Source: Rhizobium mayense | GTDB lineage: Bacteria; Pseudomonadota; Alphaproteobacteria; Rhizobiales; Rhizobiaceae | Reading direction: 5' to 3' | DNA length: 64,000 nt | NCBI RefSeq assembly: GCF_030272705.1 | Contig: NZ_JARFYM010000020.1 | Span: forward strand, 1 to 64,000 | Part shown: one piece after another, positions 1 to 7,801 of the stretch | How positions within the stretch are numbered: position 1 is the first letter of the stretch | Layout of the letters: each line of letters starts with the position of its first letter | Made by a program: the position numbers and the translations under genes | The notes under the pieces: model-generated | Database searches by the model: none | Seen by the model: only the letters and a program-made list of their open reading frames with translations | Told to the model about the DNA's origin: nothing

Positions 1-359
1 TGATCGGGCTTATAGACCCCCTCCCTCAGCATAGTCAACACCCCAGTTGTAAAAATTCTGACATTTTTATACGTCATTGGTTTTAAAAGAGAATTTGTGA
101 TCCGTAGGGAAAAGGCGCCTCGACTTTCCCCAAAAGACCGCAAAATATTGTCCGATTGGTCAAAATTTTCGATTTGAAATGACAGACGCCCCGTTCCGGA
201 TCGGCAGGGATCGTGCCATTCCGTCATTCCGAAGCCAATTCATGGTCAATGAATCGTCTCTGTCAGCACCCGTCCTTAACCTTTTTACCTAGGCCAGGCC
301 TCATAAAAGCCGATACTTTATATTAGATTTCTGCTATATAAAAAGACTGGGAGGACAGT
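1..359. other. Intergenic stretch with promoter and RBS for the small gene at 360
   Basis: I see no convincing gene here. The last 60 bases are A+T-rich, with TATA-like stretches around 320-342 that could hold a -10 element, followed by a strong Shine-Dalgarno sequence GGGAGGA at 349-355. This supports expression of the small downstream frame. No terminator or repeat was recognised in the rest. Confidence 0.4.
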
Positions 360-566
360 ATGGAAACAACAAGACCAGAGAGCATCATCGAAGTCAGCGT
401 CGACAGCGCGACCGGACGCAGGGCACTCGGCATCATGAATATGCGCCAGGCATTGGATCTGCCTGACCTGCCGAGCTTCACCTATACGCATCCGGACCCG
501 CAAAAGGCCGCCGCAGGCATCGTTGTTAGCCGGGAGGAACTGAAGCGCTTCCTCACTCGTCATTGA
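360..566 (+). CDS. Small hypothetical protein (68 aa)
   Basis: I do not recognise a family. The protein is soluble-looking, has no signal peptide or membrane segment, and ends in a basic Lys-Arg-Phe-Leu-Thr-Arg-His tail. The start is supported by GGGAGGA four bases upstream and an A+T-rich promoter-like region before it. It stands alone, convergent with the sensor kinase gene on the other strand, about 60 bases away. A competing minus-strand frame covers the same DNA but has no ribosome site, so this strand is preferred. Function unknown. Confidence 0.6.
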   Translation: METTRPESIIEVSVDSATGRRALGIMNMRQALDLPDLPSFTYTHPDPQKAAAGIVVSREELKRFLTRH

Positions 567-629
567 GCGGCAACGCGACAGATGGCATGCATCGCGCATT
601 CGAGCGCGAACCCTTTGGCATGCCCAATT

Positions 630-1982
630 TCAGGCGGCGACACGAGTGCTCGTCGCAAGCGGCAGAAGCACGATCGCGTTAAGCCCGCCACCGTCGCGAT
701 CCTCCAGACAAAGTGCGCCATTATGCGCATCGAGGATCTGCCGGACGATCGTCAATCCCAACCCACTCCCCCCAAGATCGCGATTGCGCGATTCCTCCAG
801 GCGGACGAAAGGTTCGAGCACATCCTTGCGCCGCTCCATCGGAATGCCCGGGCCGCGATCGCCGATGATGACGGCAGCACGATCGCCGCGGCGCTCAATG
901 CAAATATCGGCCCTGCCGCCGTAGCGCAGTGCATTGTCGATCAGATTGTCCAGCACCCGAGCCAGCGCCGTCTGCGGCACCGTCACCGCCAATTCTTTTG
1001 CTCGCGACAGGAACGAGACGACGTCCGGCCTGTCCTGGCGCTCGGCAACAAGCGCGCAAACAGCGGCATCGAGATCGGCGATATCCCGCCCTCCGGAAAC
1101 GACGGTGCTACGAGCAAAGCCCAGCGCATCCTCGACGAGGTGCTGCATGGCCTCGATATCGGCGATCGCCCGTTCGCGATGCGGCGTGTCCGGCATCATC
1201 TCCATGCGCAGGCGGAAGCGGGTGAGGTAGGTTCTGAGATCGTGGGATATCGCCCCGAGTATCAGGGTGCGATTGTTGATCAATGCGGCAATGCGCAACT
1301 GCATACCGTTAATGGCGCGGATCAGCATGCGCAGCTCGCAGGCGCCCCGTTCCGGAATTTCGATCGGCTGCAGGCCCTTGCCGATGGAATTGACCGTGCG
1401 GGACAACCGCGTCAACGGCCGGGTCTCCCGCGCCACGGCGACAATGGCGATCACCGCCACCAGCATGCCGAGAAGTCCGGCCATGAAGCCCACGGGAACG
1501 CCACGCAGCCGCACTGTCGGTGTATCGGCCAGGTTGAAGACGGCAATCTTGCCGCCGGCAATGCCGATCGACACTTCGATCGTGCGGTCGGGAGCGCCGA
1601 CCGAAAACCAGTTCTGTGGCTGTTCCGGGAGCAAGCGCAGGCGGAAATAGTGATCGCCGAGCGCGATGCCGGCAAATTCATGGGCCAGCCGATGACCGAG
1701 AATCGGGTCGGCCGCGTCATTGTTTTGCGACGGCGGCGGAGCATCGACCAGGCGCAGGTCCAGACCGGCCGCAATCAGCGCGCGCACGGCCTGCTCCTGT
1801 GCCTCGGGTGGAACGGCATCAAGGAGGCGCACCGCCGACATAACCTGCATCGCCGGCGACAGCCGGTGGCCGAGCGGCGAATCCGGTTTCAAACTGGCGG
1901 CAACGAAGGCGGCAAGCTGGATGATGAACAGCGCGACCGCGACGATCATGATGATGCGGGAAACGAGACCGAGTTTCAGCAT
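630..1982 (-). CDS. Membrane sensor histidine kinase (EnvZ-like)
   Basis: 450-residue kinase partner of the response regulator just upstream on the same strand. An N-terminal membrane helix (about residues 8-30) precedes a short periplasmic region and a second helix near 165-185. A HAMP linker follows, then the HisKA box with Ser-His-Asp-Leu-Arg at about 250, the N box with Asp-Asn-Leu-Ile-Asp-Asn, and the G boxes Asp-Arg-Gly-Pro-Gly-Ile-Pro and Gly-Gly-Ser-Gly-Leu-Gly-Leu of an HATPase_c domain. The usual proline in the H box (Arg-Thr-Pro-Leu-Thr) is replaced by tyrosine. It should autophosphorylate on His and pass phosphate to the regulator. The signal is not deducible. Confidence 0.93.
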   Translation of the reverse strand: MLKLGLVSRIIMIVAVALFIIQLAAFVAASLKPDSPLGHRLSPAMQVMSAVRLLDAVPPEAQEQAVRALIAAGLDLRLVDAPPPSQNNDAADPILGHRLAHEFAGIALGDHYFRLRLLPEQPQNWFSVGAPDRTIEVSIGIAGGKIAVFNLADTPTVRLRGVPVGFMAGLLGMLVAVIAIVAVARETRPLTRLSRTVNSIGKGLQPIEIPERGACELRMLIRAINGMQLRIAALINNRTLILGAISHDLRTYLTRFRLRMEMMPDTPHRERAIADIEAMQHLVEDALGFARSTVVSGGRDIADLDAAVCALVAERQDRPDVVSFLSRAKELAVTVPQTALARVLDNLIDNALRYGGRADICIERRGDRAAVIIGDRGPGIPMERRKDVLEPFVRLEESRNRDLGGSGLGLTIVRQILDAHNGALCLEDRDGGGLNAIVLLPLATSTRVAA

Positions 1983-1985
1983 GGC

Positions 1986-2705
1986 TCAGACATCCCTCAC
2001 GTCGACGGTCAGGAGATAGCCGGCATTGCGCACGGTGGTGATGACCTGAGCGCCATCCGGCAAATAGTGCGCAAGTTTGGTGCGCAGGCGCGAGACGGTA
2101 ACGTCGATCGTACGATCGAAGGGGTCTGCACCGCGCCCGCGTGTCCAGTCGAGCAATTGGTCGCGCGACAGCACCCGGCGCGGACGCTCTAGAAAGCAGA
2201 CGAGCAGATCGAACTCCGCGGTCGTCAGGCGCACCGGGCCTTCGCCTTCGATCTCGATCGCCCTTCCCTCAAGATCGACGATCAGGCCGGCAAAGCTCTT
2301 GCGCCGCCGCGGGCCACCGCCCTCCTCGGGGCGTTCGGGACCGGAACGGCGCAGGATGGCGCGGATGCGCGCTAGGAGCTCACGCGGATTGAAGGGTTTG
2401 CCGAGATAATCATCCGCGCCCATCTCCAGGCCGAGGATGCGATCGATATCATCGGATTTCGCCGTCAGCATCAGTATCGGCACCTGGTTGCGCGCCCGGA
2501 TGCGGCGGCAGGCCGAAAGACCATCCTCGCCCGGCAGCATCAGATCGAGAATGATGAGATCGGGAAAACCCCTGGCGAGCGCACGATCCATGGCGGCCGC
2601 GCTTTCGACCGCCTCGACCGCAAAACCCTCACGGCTCAGGAACTCCTCCAGGAGCGCCCTAATTTCGCGGTCGTCCTCGACCAGAAGAAGCGATGCAGAA
2701 ACCAT
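1986..2705 (-). CDS. OmpR/PhoB-family response regulator
   Basis: 239-residue regulator. A receiver domain at the N-terminus has the acidic pair Glu-Asp-Asp, the phospho-acceptor Asp in Leu-Asp-Leu-Met-Leu-Pro, and the conserved Lys in Gly-Lys-Pro-Phe. A C-terminal winged helix follows, with the Arg-Gly-Arg-Gly-Ala-Asp-Pro-Phe region typical of this subfamily. The frame is open further upstream, but the family N-terminus begins at the ATG at 2705. The gene lies 3 bases before the kinase gene, so the two are one operon. A palindrome GTTACA-N3-TGTAAC lies about 52 bases upstream of the start and could be an autoregulatory site. Confidence 0.94.
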   Translation of the reverse strand: MVSASLLLVEDDREIRALLEEFLSREGFAVEAVESAAAMDRALARGFPDLIILDLMLPGEDGLSACRRIRARNQVPILMLTAKSDDIDRILGLEMGADDYLGKPFNPRELLARIRAILRRSGPERPEEGGGPRRRKSFAGLIVDLEGRAIEIEGEGPVRLTTAEFDLLVCFLERPRRVLSRDQLLDWTRGRGADPFDRTIDVTVSRLRTKLAHYLPDGAQVITTVRNAGYLLTVDVRDV

Positions 2706-3115
2706 GGCTATCCATGCGAGGCGAAGGGCGATTTTGACAACAGGGAAACGGCCGGCGTTACAAACTGTAACAAATTTCCGCTGTTCTGAAAAATCCCGGC
2801 AACAGATGCCATGCAGGTTTGCCGCGACGGCGCCCCCCTCCGGAGTGGCCCCTACCGGCGTAAACGGCAACAACGACCCCGGCGTCGCCGCACCCGACCC
2901 ATCGCTGCTCCGGACCGCCGGCAGGGCTCGCGTTGAAAAAGCGCGGGCCCTGTCTGTCCTGTGTGTTTCCCTTGCCGCGATTTGCCTCGCAAGGTTCCTC
3001 GTGCGAAAGGATTGGCATTGTCAGCACCAGGATGAGGCAACAGGTGAGCCAAAGGCGTGCACCGCAGAGATCGGGCAAAGGGGCGAAAGGCCGGCAAGAG
3101 GCGGAGGGCAAACGC
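2706..3115. other. Divergent promoter region between response regulator and pseudouridine synthase
   Basis: Roughly 410 bases without a clear gene. It must hold the promoters of the two-component operon (leftward) and the pseudouridine synthase (rightward). The only distinct element I see is the palindrome at 2757-2771. A Lys/Arg-rich in-frame extension of the pseudouridine synthase (from ATG 3032 or TTG 2933) crosses the right part, and I cannot exclude that part of it is translated. Confidence 0.4.
2757..2771. promoter_or_regulatory. Candidate operator GTTACA-N3-TGTAAC
   Basis: Perfect 6-base inverted repeat with a 3-base spacer (AAC), 52-66 bases upstream of the response regulator start. 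Read leftward it also looks like two direct TTGTTAC/TTTGTAAC half-sites, the usual arrangement for OmpR-family dimers. Autoregulation is inference. Confidence 0.4.
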
Positions 3116-3880
3116 GTGACCCTGCCGCGGGCGCTGTCGAAGCTCGGTTATTGCTCGCGCGCCCAGGCGGAAGCGCTGATTGCCTCCGGCCGTGTCGCGG
3201 TCGATGGCCGCAAGATCACCGATCCGGCCGCCTGGATCGATCTCGATCGAGCGCGGATTGCCGTCGATGGCACAGAGATATCCGCGGAGAAAAAGCTCTG
3301 GTTCATGCTGAACAAGCCGCGCGGGCTGGTGACGACGCGCGACGATCCCGAGGGCCGGCCGACGGTCTATGACTGTCTGAGGGATATCGACGCCCGGCAT
3401 CTGGCGCCGGTCGGACGGCTGGACAAGGCGAGCGAAGGGCTGCTTCTCTTCACCAATGACACGGTGATGGCCCAGGCGCTGCTCGATCCAGTAACCCATG
3501 TCGGCAAGATTTATCATGTCCAGGTCAATCGCATCATGGACGAGGAACTCCTGCACCGCATGGAACGCGGTATCGTCGACGACGGCGAGCTTCTGACCGC
3601 CATTTCCGCCCGCCTGCTGCGCAGCGGCGACCGCAATGGCTGGATCGAGGTCGAGCTCAAGGAGGGCCGCAACCGTCAAATCCGGCGAATGCTGGAGGCG
3701 CTCGACATCGAATGCCTGCGGCTGGTGCGCGTCTCATTCGGCAACATCACACTCGGCGATCTTCCGAAAGGCGCGGTCCGGGCACTGACGGAGGCGGAGA
3801 TACTTGGGCTTCAGCGACAAGCGGGGATGGAAAAGAACGGACGAAATGGGCTGAAGGCGGGACGCAATGCAGCCTCATGA
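3116..3880 (+). CDS. rRNA pseudouridine synthase, RsuA/RluB/RluE family
   Basis: Isomerises a uridine in rRNA to pseudouridine. The N-terminus is an S4 RNA-binding domain (about residues 1-50), followed by the catalytic domain with the family motif Gly-Arg-Leu-Asp-Lys-Ala-Ser-Glu-Gly-Leu-Leu, where Asp is the catalytic residue, and Lys-Glu-Gly-Arg-Asn-Arg-Gln-Ile-Arg-Arg further on. The GTG at 3116 is chosen because GGAGGG lies 7 bases upstream and the S4 domain starts directly after it, giving 254 residues. An ATG at 3032 would add a basic tail of 28 residues. The stop overlaps the next gene by 14 bases. The exact target base (16S or 23S) cannot be told. Confidence 0.88.
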   Translation: MTLPRALSKLGYCSRAQAEALIASGRVAVDGRKITDPAAWIDLDRARIAVDGTEISAEKKLWFMLNKPRGLVTTRDDPEGRPTVYDCLRDIDARHLAPVGRLDKASEGLLLFTNDTVMAQALLDPVTHVGKIYHVQVNRIMDEELLHRMERGIVDDGELLTAISARLLRSGDRNGWIEVELKEGRNRQIRRMLEALDIECLRLVRVSFGNITLGDLPKGAVRALTEAEILGLQRQAGMEKNGRNGLKAGRNAAS

Positions 3881-4550
3881 TTTCTGGCAGGAGATTCATC
3901 CGCCGCAAAGCTTTTGCGCCACGGACGAATTCGGCGATTTCTTTGTGGCGGAACTGCCCGACGGACGGCAATTGCGCCTGCCGATCCGCGTGTTGGCCGA
4001 TGGCGACCATGCACTGGCGTCACTGATCATCAATCAGGCAAGTTTTTCCGTGCAGGAGGCACTGGCCGAAGCACTCGCCGCGCGCATTGCCCCGTATGAG
4101 GTCGATGTCGTCGCCGGGCTGCCGACGCTTGGATTGACGCTGGCAAGTGCGGTCGCCCGGGCGCTCGGCCACCAGCGTTATGTTCCGCTCGGAACCTCCC
4201 GCAAATTCTGGTATCGCGAGGATCTGTCGGTTTCGCTTTCCTCCATCACCACGCCGAACCAGGAAAAAAGGCTCTACATAGACCCGCGAATGCTGCCGCT
4301 GCTGCAAGGAAAACGGGTCGCGCTGATCGATGACGTGATCTCGAGCGGTGCTTCAATCGTCTCCGGCCTGGAGCTTTTGGCCGCTTGTGATATCGAACCT
4401 GCCGTGATCGGGGCGGCCATGCTGCAATCCGAGCGCTGGCGCCAGCGGGTCGATGTCGCCGGCAAGCCATGGAGCGAGCGGATCGTCGCCGTGTTTTCGA
4501 CGCCGATCCTTGAAAGGGATGGAAACGGCCGCTGGAAGAGGCCTGCCTGA
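3867..4550 (+). CDS. Phosphoribosyltransferase-family protein
   Basis: 227 residues. The PRPP-binding loop is plain: Val-Ala-Leu-Ile-Asp-Asp-Val-Ile-Ser-Ser-Gly-Ala-Ser near residue 150, preceded by hydrophobic strands of a type I PRTase fold and a flexible-loop segment around Arg-Lys-Phe-Trp-Tyr-Arg. The substrate base is not obvious; purine-type PRTases or regulatory homologues are both possible. It overlaps the pseudouridine synthase gene by 14 bases, so translation is probably coupled. The link between the two functions may only be nucleotide or RNA metabolism. Confidence 0.82.
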   Translation: MQPHDFWQEIHPPQSFCATDEFGDFFVAELPDGRQLRLPIRVLADGDHALASLIINQASFSVQEALAEALAARIAPYEVDVVAGLPTLGLTLASAVARALGHQRYVPLGTSRKFWYREDLSVSLSSITTPNQEKRLYIDPRMLPLLQGKRVALIDDVISSGASIVSGLELLAACDIEPAVIGAAMLQSERWRQRVDVAGKPWSERIVAVFSTPILERDGNGRWKRPA

Positions 4551-4627
4551 TGGTTGTTTTCTGCGGGACTGTACAGAAGCGGCGGGCTGGTTCATTCTAG
4601 ATCCCGACGAATCTCCGGGGCCCACCC

Positions 4628-6373
4628 ATGACATTCGAACAGGCATCCCTGCTGATCCTTTTGGGCCTGATGCTGGCGCTGTTTTGTCTTGACCGGTTCC
4701 GGATTGAGGTCGTTTCGATTGCCGGGGTGCTTGCCGGGTATATTCTCGGCCTCTATCCGGCGGAGGGCGTCTTTTCCGGCCTCGCGAGCCCGGTGGTGAT
4801 CACCGTCATCGAAATCCTGCTGATCGTGCAGGTGCTGGCGCGATCGCAGCTTTTCGGCGCGCTGGTCGACCGCCTCCTTGCCGCAGACCCGCCGTCCTTT
4901 GTAACCATCGGAGCGCTGTCCGGGCTGACGGCCTTCATCTCGATCTTCATGAACAATATCGGCGCCTATGCCATTGCGCTGCCTGTGGCGCTGCGCATTG
5001 CCGATGTCACGGCCATCCCGCGGCGCCAATTGCTGATTCCGATTTCCTTTTCGGCCCTTCTCGGCGGATTGGTATCGCTGATCGGTACGCCGGCCAATCT
5101 TCTGGTCAGCGACGCCCTGCGCCGAGCGACCGGAAGCGGCTTCCATTTCTTCGATTTCGCCTATGTCGGCTTGCCGGTCGCCGTGGTCGGCGTGATTCTG
5201 ATTGTCCCAACCGTACGGCGGCTATTTCCCAAATCAGGAGAAGAGGACGCGGCGCCGGGACTGGTCATGGACCGGCAGATGATTGCCGAACGCCGGGTGC
5301 CGCACGGCTCGCCTTTGATCGGACAAGGACTGGCGGATTGCCGGCGGGCTTTCGGTATCCAACCGCACGCCCTGATCCGCGGCAGCCGTTTCGTCTCATT
5401 GACCGAAGGTACCGTGATCGAGGCTGGTGATATTCTGCTCGCAGAAGGCTCGGACGTGGTATTCGACAGGCTGTCGGCAAAAGGCGTGCTGGTGCTCGAA
5501 TCCCATTCCGACCCTTATGGATCGGATCTCATCCGCAGCGAAGCGGTCGTCATGCCGCAAAGCACGCTGATCGGTTCGCACATAGAATCGCTTGACGTTT
5601 TTCGCTCTCGCGGGATCGCGGTCACCGGGCTTTCCATGCGCTCGCCGCGCATCGAAGGGCGATTCGACGATCTCACTCTTTCGATCGGCGATATCCTCAA
5701 GCTCGAAGGGCCGAAACACGCGATCGCCGAGGCGCTGGAGGAATGCGAATGCCTGCCGCTGGCGGCAAGTCACGATCATACGCCGCCATTGCGCTCTTTC
5801 TGGCCTCTCTTGATTTTTGCCTGCGGCGTGTTCGCCGCCGCCACCGGCCTGCTGCGCCCCGAGATCGCTTTTGCCGGCGTCATTCTGGCGATGGCGCTGT
5901 TGGATTTCATAAACTTGCGCGCTGCCATCGCCGATCTCAACTGGCCGATCATCATCATGCTGGCGGCGATGATCCCGCTCGGCACGGCAGTGGCGACATC
6001 CGGGACGGCGGAAATGCTGGCGGGCGGGCTCGGCGCCGTCGTGCCGATCGCGCAGCCCGTTTTCGGCGTCGCACTTATCCTGTTTTTGGCGATGGCGATC
6101 ACCCCCTTCGTCAACAACGCCACCGTCGCCATCGTGCTCACGCCGATCGCCTTTGAGCTGGCAGCCAAGGCCGGGCATTCCGCCAATGCCTATCTGCTTG
6201 CGGTGGCCGCCGGCGCATCGCTCGACTTCATCACGCCGTTCGGTCATCACAACAATACGCTGACCATGAGCATCGGCAATTATCGTTTCATCGATTTCCT
6301 GCGCGCCGGCTGGCTATTGACCATCGTCAGCTACGGCGCGGCGCTGGCCTTGATCGGCTGGTTCTGGATTTGA
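4628..6373 (+). CDS. SLC13/ArsB-superfamily permease with internal RCK_C (TrkA-C) domains
   Basis: 581-residue inner-membrane transporter. Hydrophobic helices occupy residues 1-200. A soluble middle part (about 205-385) reads as two TrkA-C-like domains, with strand patterns such as Gly-Asp-Ile-Leu-Leu-Ala-Glu-Gly and Gly-Asp-Ile-Leu-Lys-Leu-Glu-Gly. A second helical bundle follows to the end, with Asn-Asn-Ala-Thr-Val-Ala and Pro-Phe-Gly-His-His-Asn-Asn motifs. This is the layout of SLC13-type anion or dicarboxylate/sulfate permeases. Substrate unknown. The gene stands alone, 77 bases after the PRTase gene. Confidence 0.85.
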   Translation: MTFEQASLLILLGLMLALFCLDRFRIEVVSIAGVLAGYILGLYPAEGVFSGLASPVVITVIEILLIVQVLARSQLFGALVDRLLAADPPSFVTIGALSGLTAFISIFMNNIGAYAIALPVALRIADVTAIPRRQLLIPISFSALLGGLVSLIGTPANLLVSDALRRATGSGFHFFDFAYVGLPVAVVGVILIVPTVRRLFPKSGEEDAAPGLVMDRQMIAERRVPHGSPLIGQGLADCRRAFGIQPHALIRGSRFVSLTEGTVIEAGDILLAEGSDVVFDRLSAKGVLVLESHSDPYGSDLIRSEAVVMPQSTLIGSHIESLDVFRSRGIAVTGLSMRSPRIEGRFDDLTLSIGDILKLEGPKHAIAEALEECECLPLAASHDHTPPLRSFWPLLIFACGVFAAATGLLRPEIAFAGVILAMALLDFINLRAAIADLNWPIIIMLAAMIPLGTAVATSGTAEMLAGGLGAVVPIAQPVFGVALILFLAMAITPFVNNATVAIVLTPIAFELAAKAGHSANAYLLAVAAGASLDFITPFGHHNNTLTMSIGNYRFIDFLRAGWLLTIVSYGAALALIGWFWI

Positions 6374-6462
6374 GAGCACAGCCGCTCTCAAGAGACGACG
6401 CGCAATCCCGCCCGAAAATCGATTCCGATTTCCGGTGTTATGCGTTAAGGGTCCAACAAGAA

Positions 6463-6481
6463 GCATCCGTCGGGCGGATGC
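6463..6481 (+). other. Hairpin in the purC leader
   Basis: Perfect 7-base inverted repeat GCATCCG / CGGATGC with a 5-base loop, ending 21 bases before the probable purC start. There is no T-run, so it is not a terminator. It could influence initiation or stability. Nothing ties it to a known riboswitch. Confidence 0.35.
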
Positions 6482-6502
6482 ACGAGCCTGCTGGTGACCA
6501 TA

Positions 6503-7447
6503 TTGCGAATTCTCGACGAAGCCCATTTTCCGGAACTGCCCAAATACTACCGCGGCAAGGTGCGCGAGAATTACGACCTGCCGGATGGCAGCCGCATCAT
6601 CATCAGCACCGATCGGTTGAGCGCCTTCGATCGCATTCTCACCTGCATTCCCTATAAGGGCCAAGTGCTCACAGAGACGGCGCGCTACTGGTTCGAGGCG
6701 ACGAAGGACATCTGTCCAAATCACGTGATCGCCTATCCCGATCCGAATGTCGTCGTCGGCAAGCGGCTGAACATCCTGCCGGTCGAGATTGTCGTGCGCG
6801 GCTATCTCGCCGGCACGACCGGCACATCGATCCTGACACTTTACAAGAAGGGTCAACGAGAGATGTACGGCATCACGCTGCCGGACGGCATGCGCGACAA
6901 CCAGATCCTGCCGGCGCCGATCATCACGCCGACCAGCAAGGAATTCGACGGCGGCCATGATGAACCGCTGACACCGGCCGAGATCATCGAACGCGGGCTT
7001 CTGACTGAGAAGCAGTGGCAGACATTGTCGGATTACGCCTTGGCCTTGTTCGCGCGTGGCCAGGAAATTGCTCGCAACCGGGGCCTGATCCTCGTCGATA
7101 CGAAATATGAGTTCGGCACCGACGAAAACGGCGCCATCACTCTTGCCGATGAAATTCATACCCCGGACAGCAGCCGCTACTGGTTGGCCGACAGTTACCA
7201 AGACAGCTTCGAAAAGGGTGTGCGGCCGGCAAGTTTCGACAAGGATTTCGTCCGGGCCTGGGTGACCGAGCGGTGCGATCCTTACAAGGACGAGATACCC
7301 GAAATTCCGCTCGAACTGATCGAACAGACGTCGAAGGTGTACATCCGCGCTTACGAAGCGATCACGGCTACGCCTTTCGTTCCCGACGACCGCGGTGCAA
7401 CACCGCGCGACCGGGTTCGCGCAAGCCTCTCCCACTATTTCCCATAG
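6503..7447 (+). CDS. purC: Phosphoribosylaminoimidazole-succinocarboxamide (SAICAR) synthase, long form
   Basis: Joins CAIR and aspartate with ATP in purine synthesis. The N-terminal ATP-binding part shows Tyr-Arg-Gly-Lys-Val-Arg-Glu and Asp-Arg-Leu-Ser-Ala-Phe-Asp; later come Glu-Ile-Val-Val-Arg-Gly-Tyr-Leu-Ala-Gly, Asp-Thr-Lys-Tyr-Glu-Phe-Gly and Asp-Glu-Ile-His-Thr-Pro-Asp-Ser-Ser-Arg. At about 314 residues it belongs to the longer, yeast-like class rather than the 240-250-residue bacterial PurC next to purS in rhizobia, so it is probably a second copy. I prefer the TTG at 6503 with GGTGA before it. A GTG at 6494 is also in frame but lacks a ribosome site. Confidence 0.93.
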   Translation: MRILDEAHFPELPKYYRGKVRENYDLPDGSRIIISTDRLSAFDRILTCIPYKGQVLTETARYWFEATKDICPNHVIAYPDPNVVVGKRLNILPVEIVVRGYLAGTTGTSILTLYKKGQREMYGITLPDGMRDNQILPAPIITPTSKEFDGGHDEPLTPAEIIERGLLTEKQWQTLSDYALALFARGQEIARNRGLILVDTKYEFGTDENGAITLADEIHTPDSSRYWLADSYQDSFEKGVRPASFDKDFVRAWVTERCDPYKDEIPEIPLELIEQTSKVYIRAYEAITATPFVPDDRGATPRDRVRASLSHYFP

Positions 7448-7801
7448 GAAACCGTCCGAATGGTCATTCAGCTCATGCTACTCTGCTGGATGGCCGCCCT
7501 CAAGTTGCGCCAAAAATCGAATCGATTGGCACCTACTGCTTAAAGTAGCATGAGGGAGGGTATGTTTTTTGCAACACTTTATAATTTTTTTACTGAAACC
7601 CCTCTATTTGTCATGATCCCACACGTGTTCTGCCGCGAGAAATCGCAAAAGGCACTGTGCTATTGCAAAACTCGTTGCTAGATTGGCGCCGACTGCTTCG
7701 GGTCGTTAGTTGGTAATGCGTAGACAGGAGCACCGACACATATGGGGTCACGTTGACCCCATAAGATAGTGATCATGTAAATTGAATTGTGGGATAATCT
7801 G
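7448..7801. other. Intergenic region upstream of the efflux lipoprotein
   Basis: 354 bases, A+T-rich in the middle (7560-7610). An 11-base inverted repeat (CTCATGCTACT at 7472-7482, AGTAGCATGAG at 7544-7554) encloses a 61-base loop and may mark the end of purC transcription. The palindrome at 7741-7763 lies near the right end. A four-codon leader frame (ATG 7742, stop 7754-7756) follows an AGGAG at 7726-7730, but is too short to be called a gene. Confidence 0.4.
7741..7763. promoter_or_regulatory. Perfect palindrome, candidate operator or leader hairpin of the efflux gene
   Basis: Arms TATGGGGTCA and TGACCCCATA are exact reverse complements around a 3-base spacer (CGT), 38 bases upstream of the chosen start of the outer-membrane factor gene. 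The size and symmetry suit a TetR- or MarR-type repressor site. As RNA it would form a 10-pair hairpin. No regulator gene is adjacent. Confidence 0.5.

Noticed and set aside
582..2192. 536-residue plus-strand frame over the sensor kinase
   Set aside because: His/Gln/Asp-rich nonsense typical of an antisense shadow; the minus-strand kinase and regulator have complete domain signatures.
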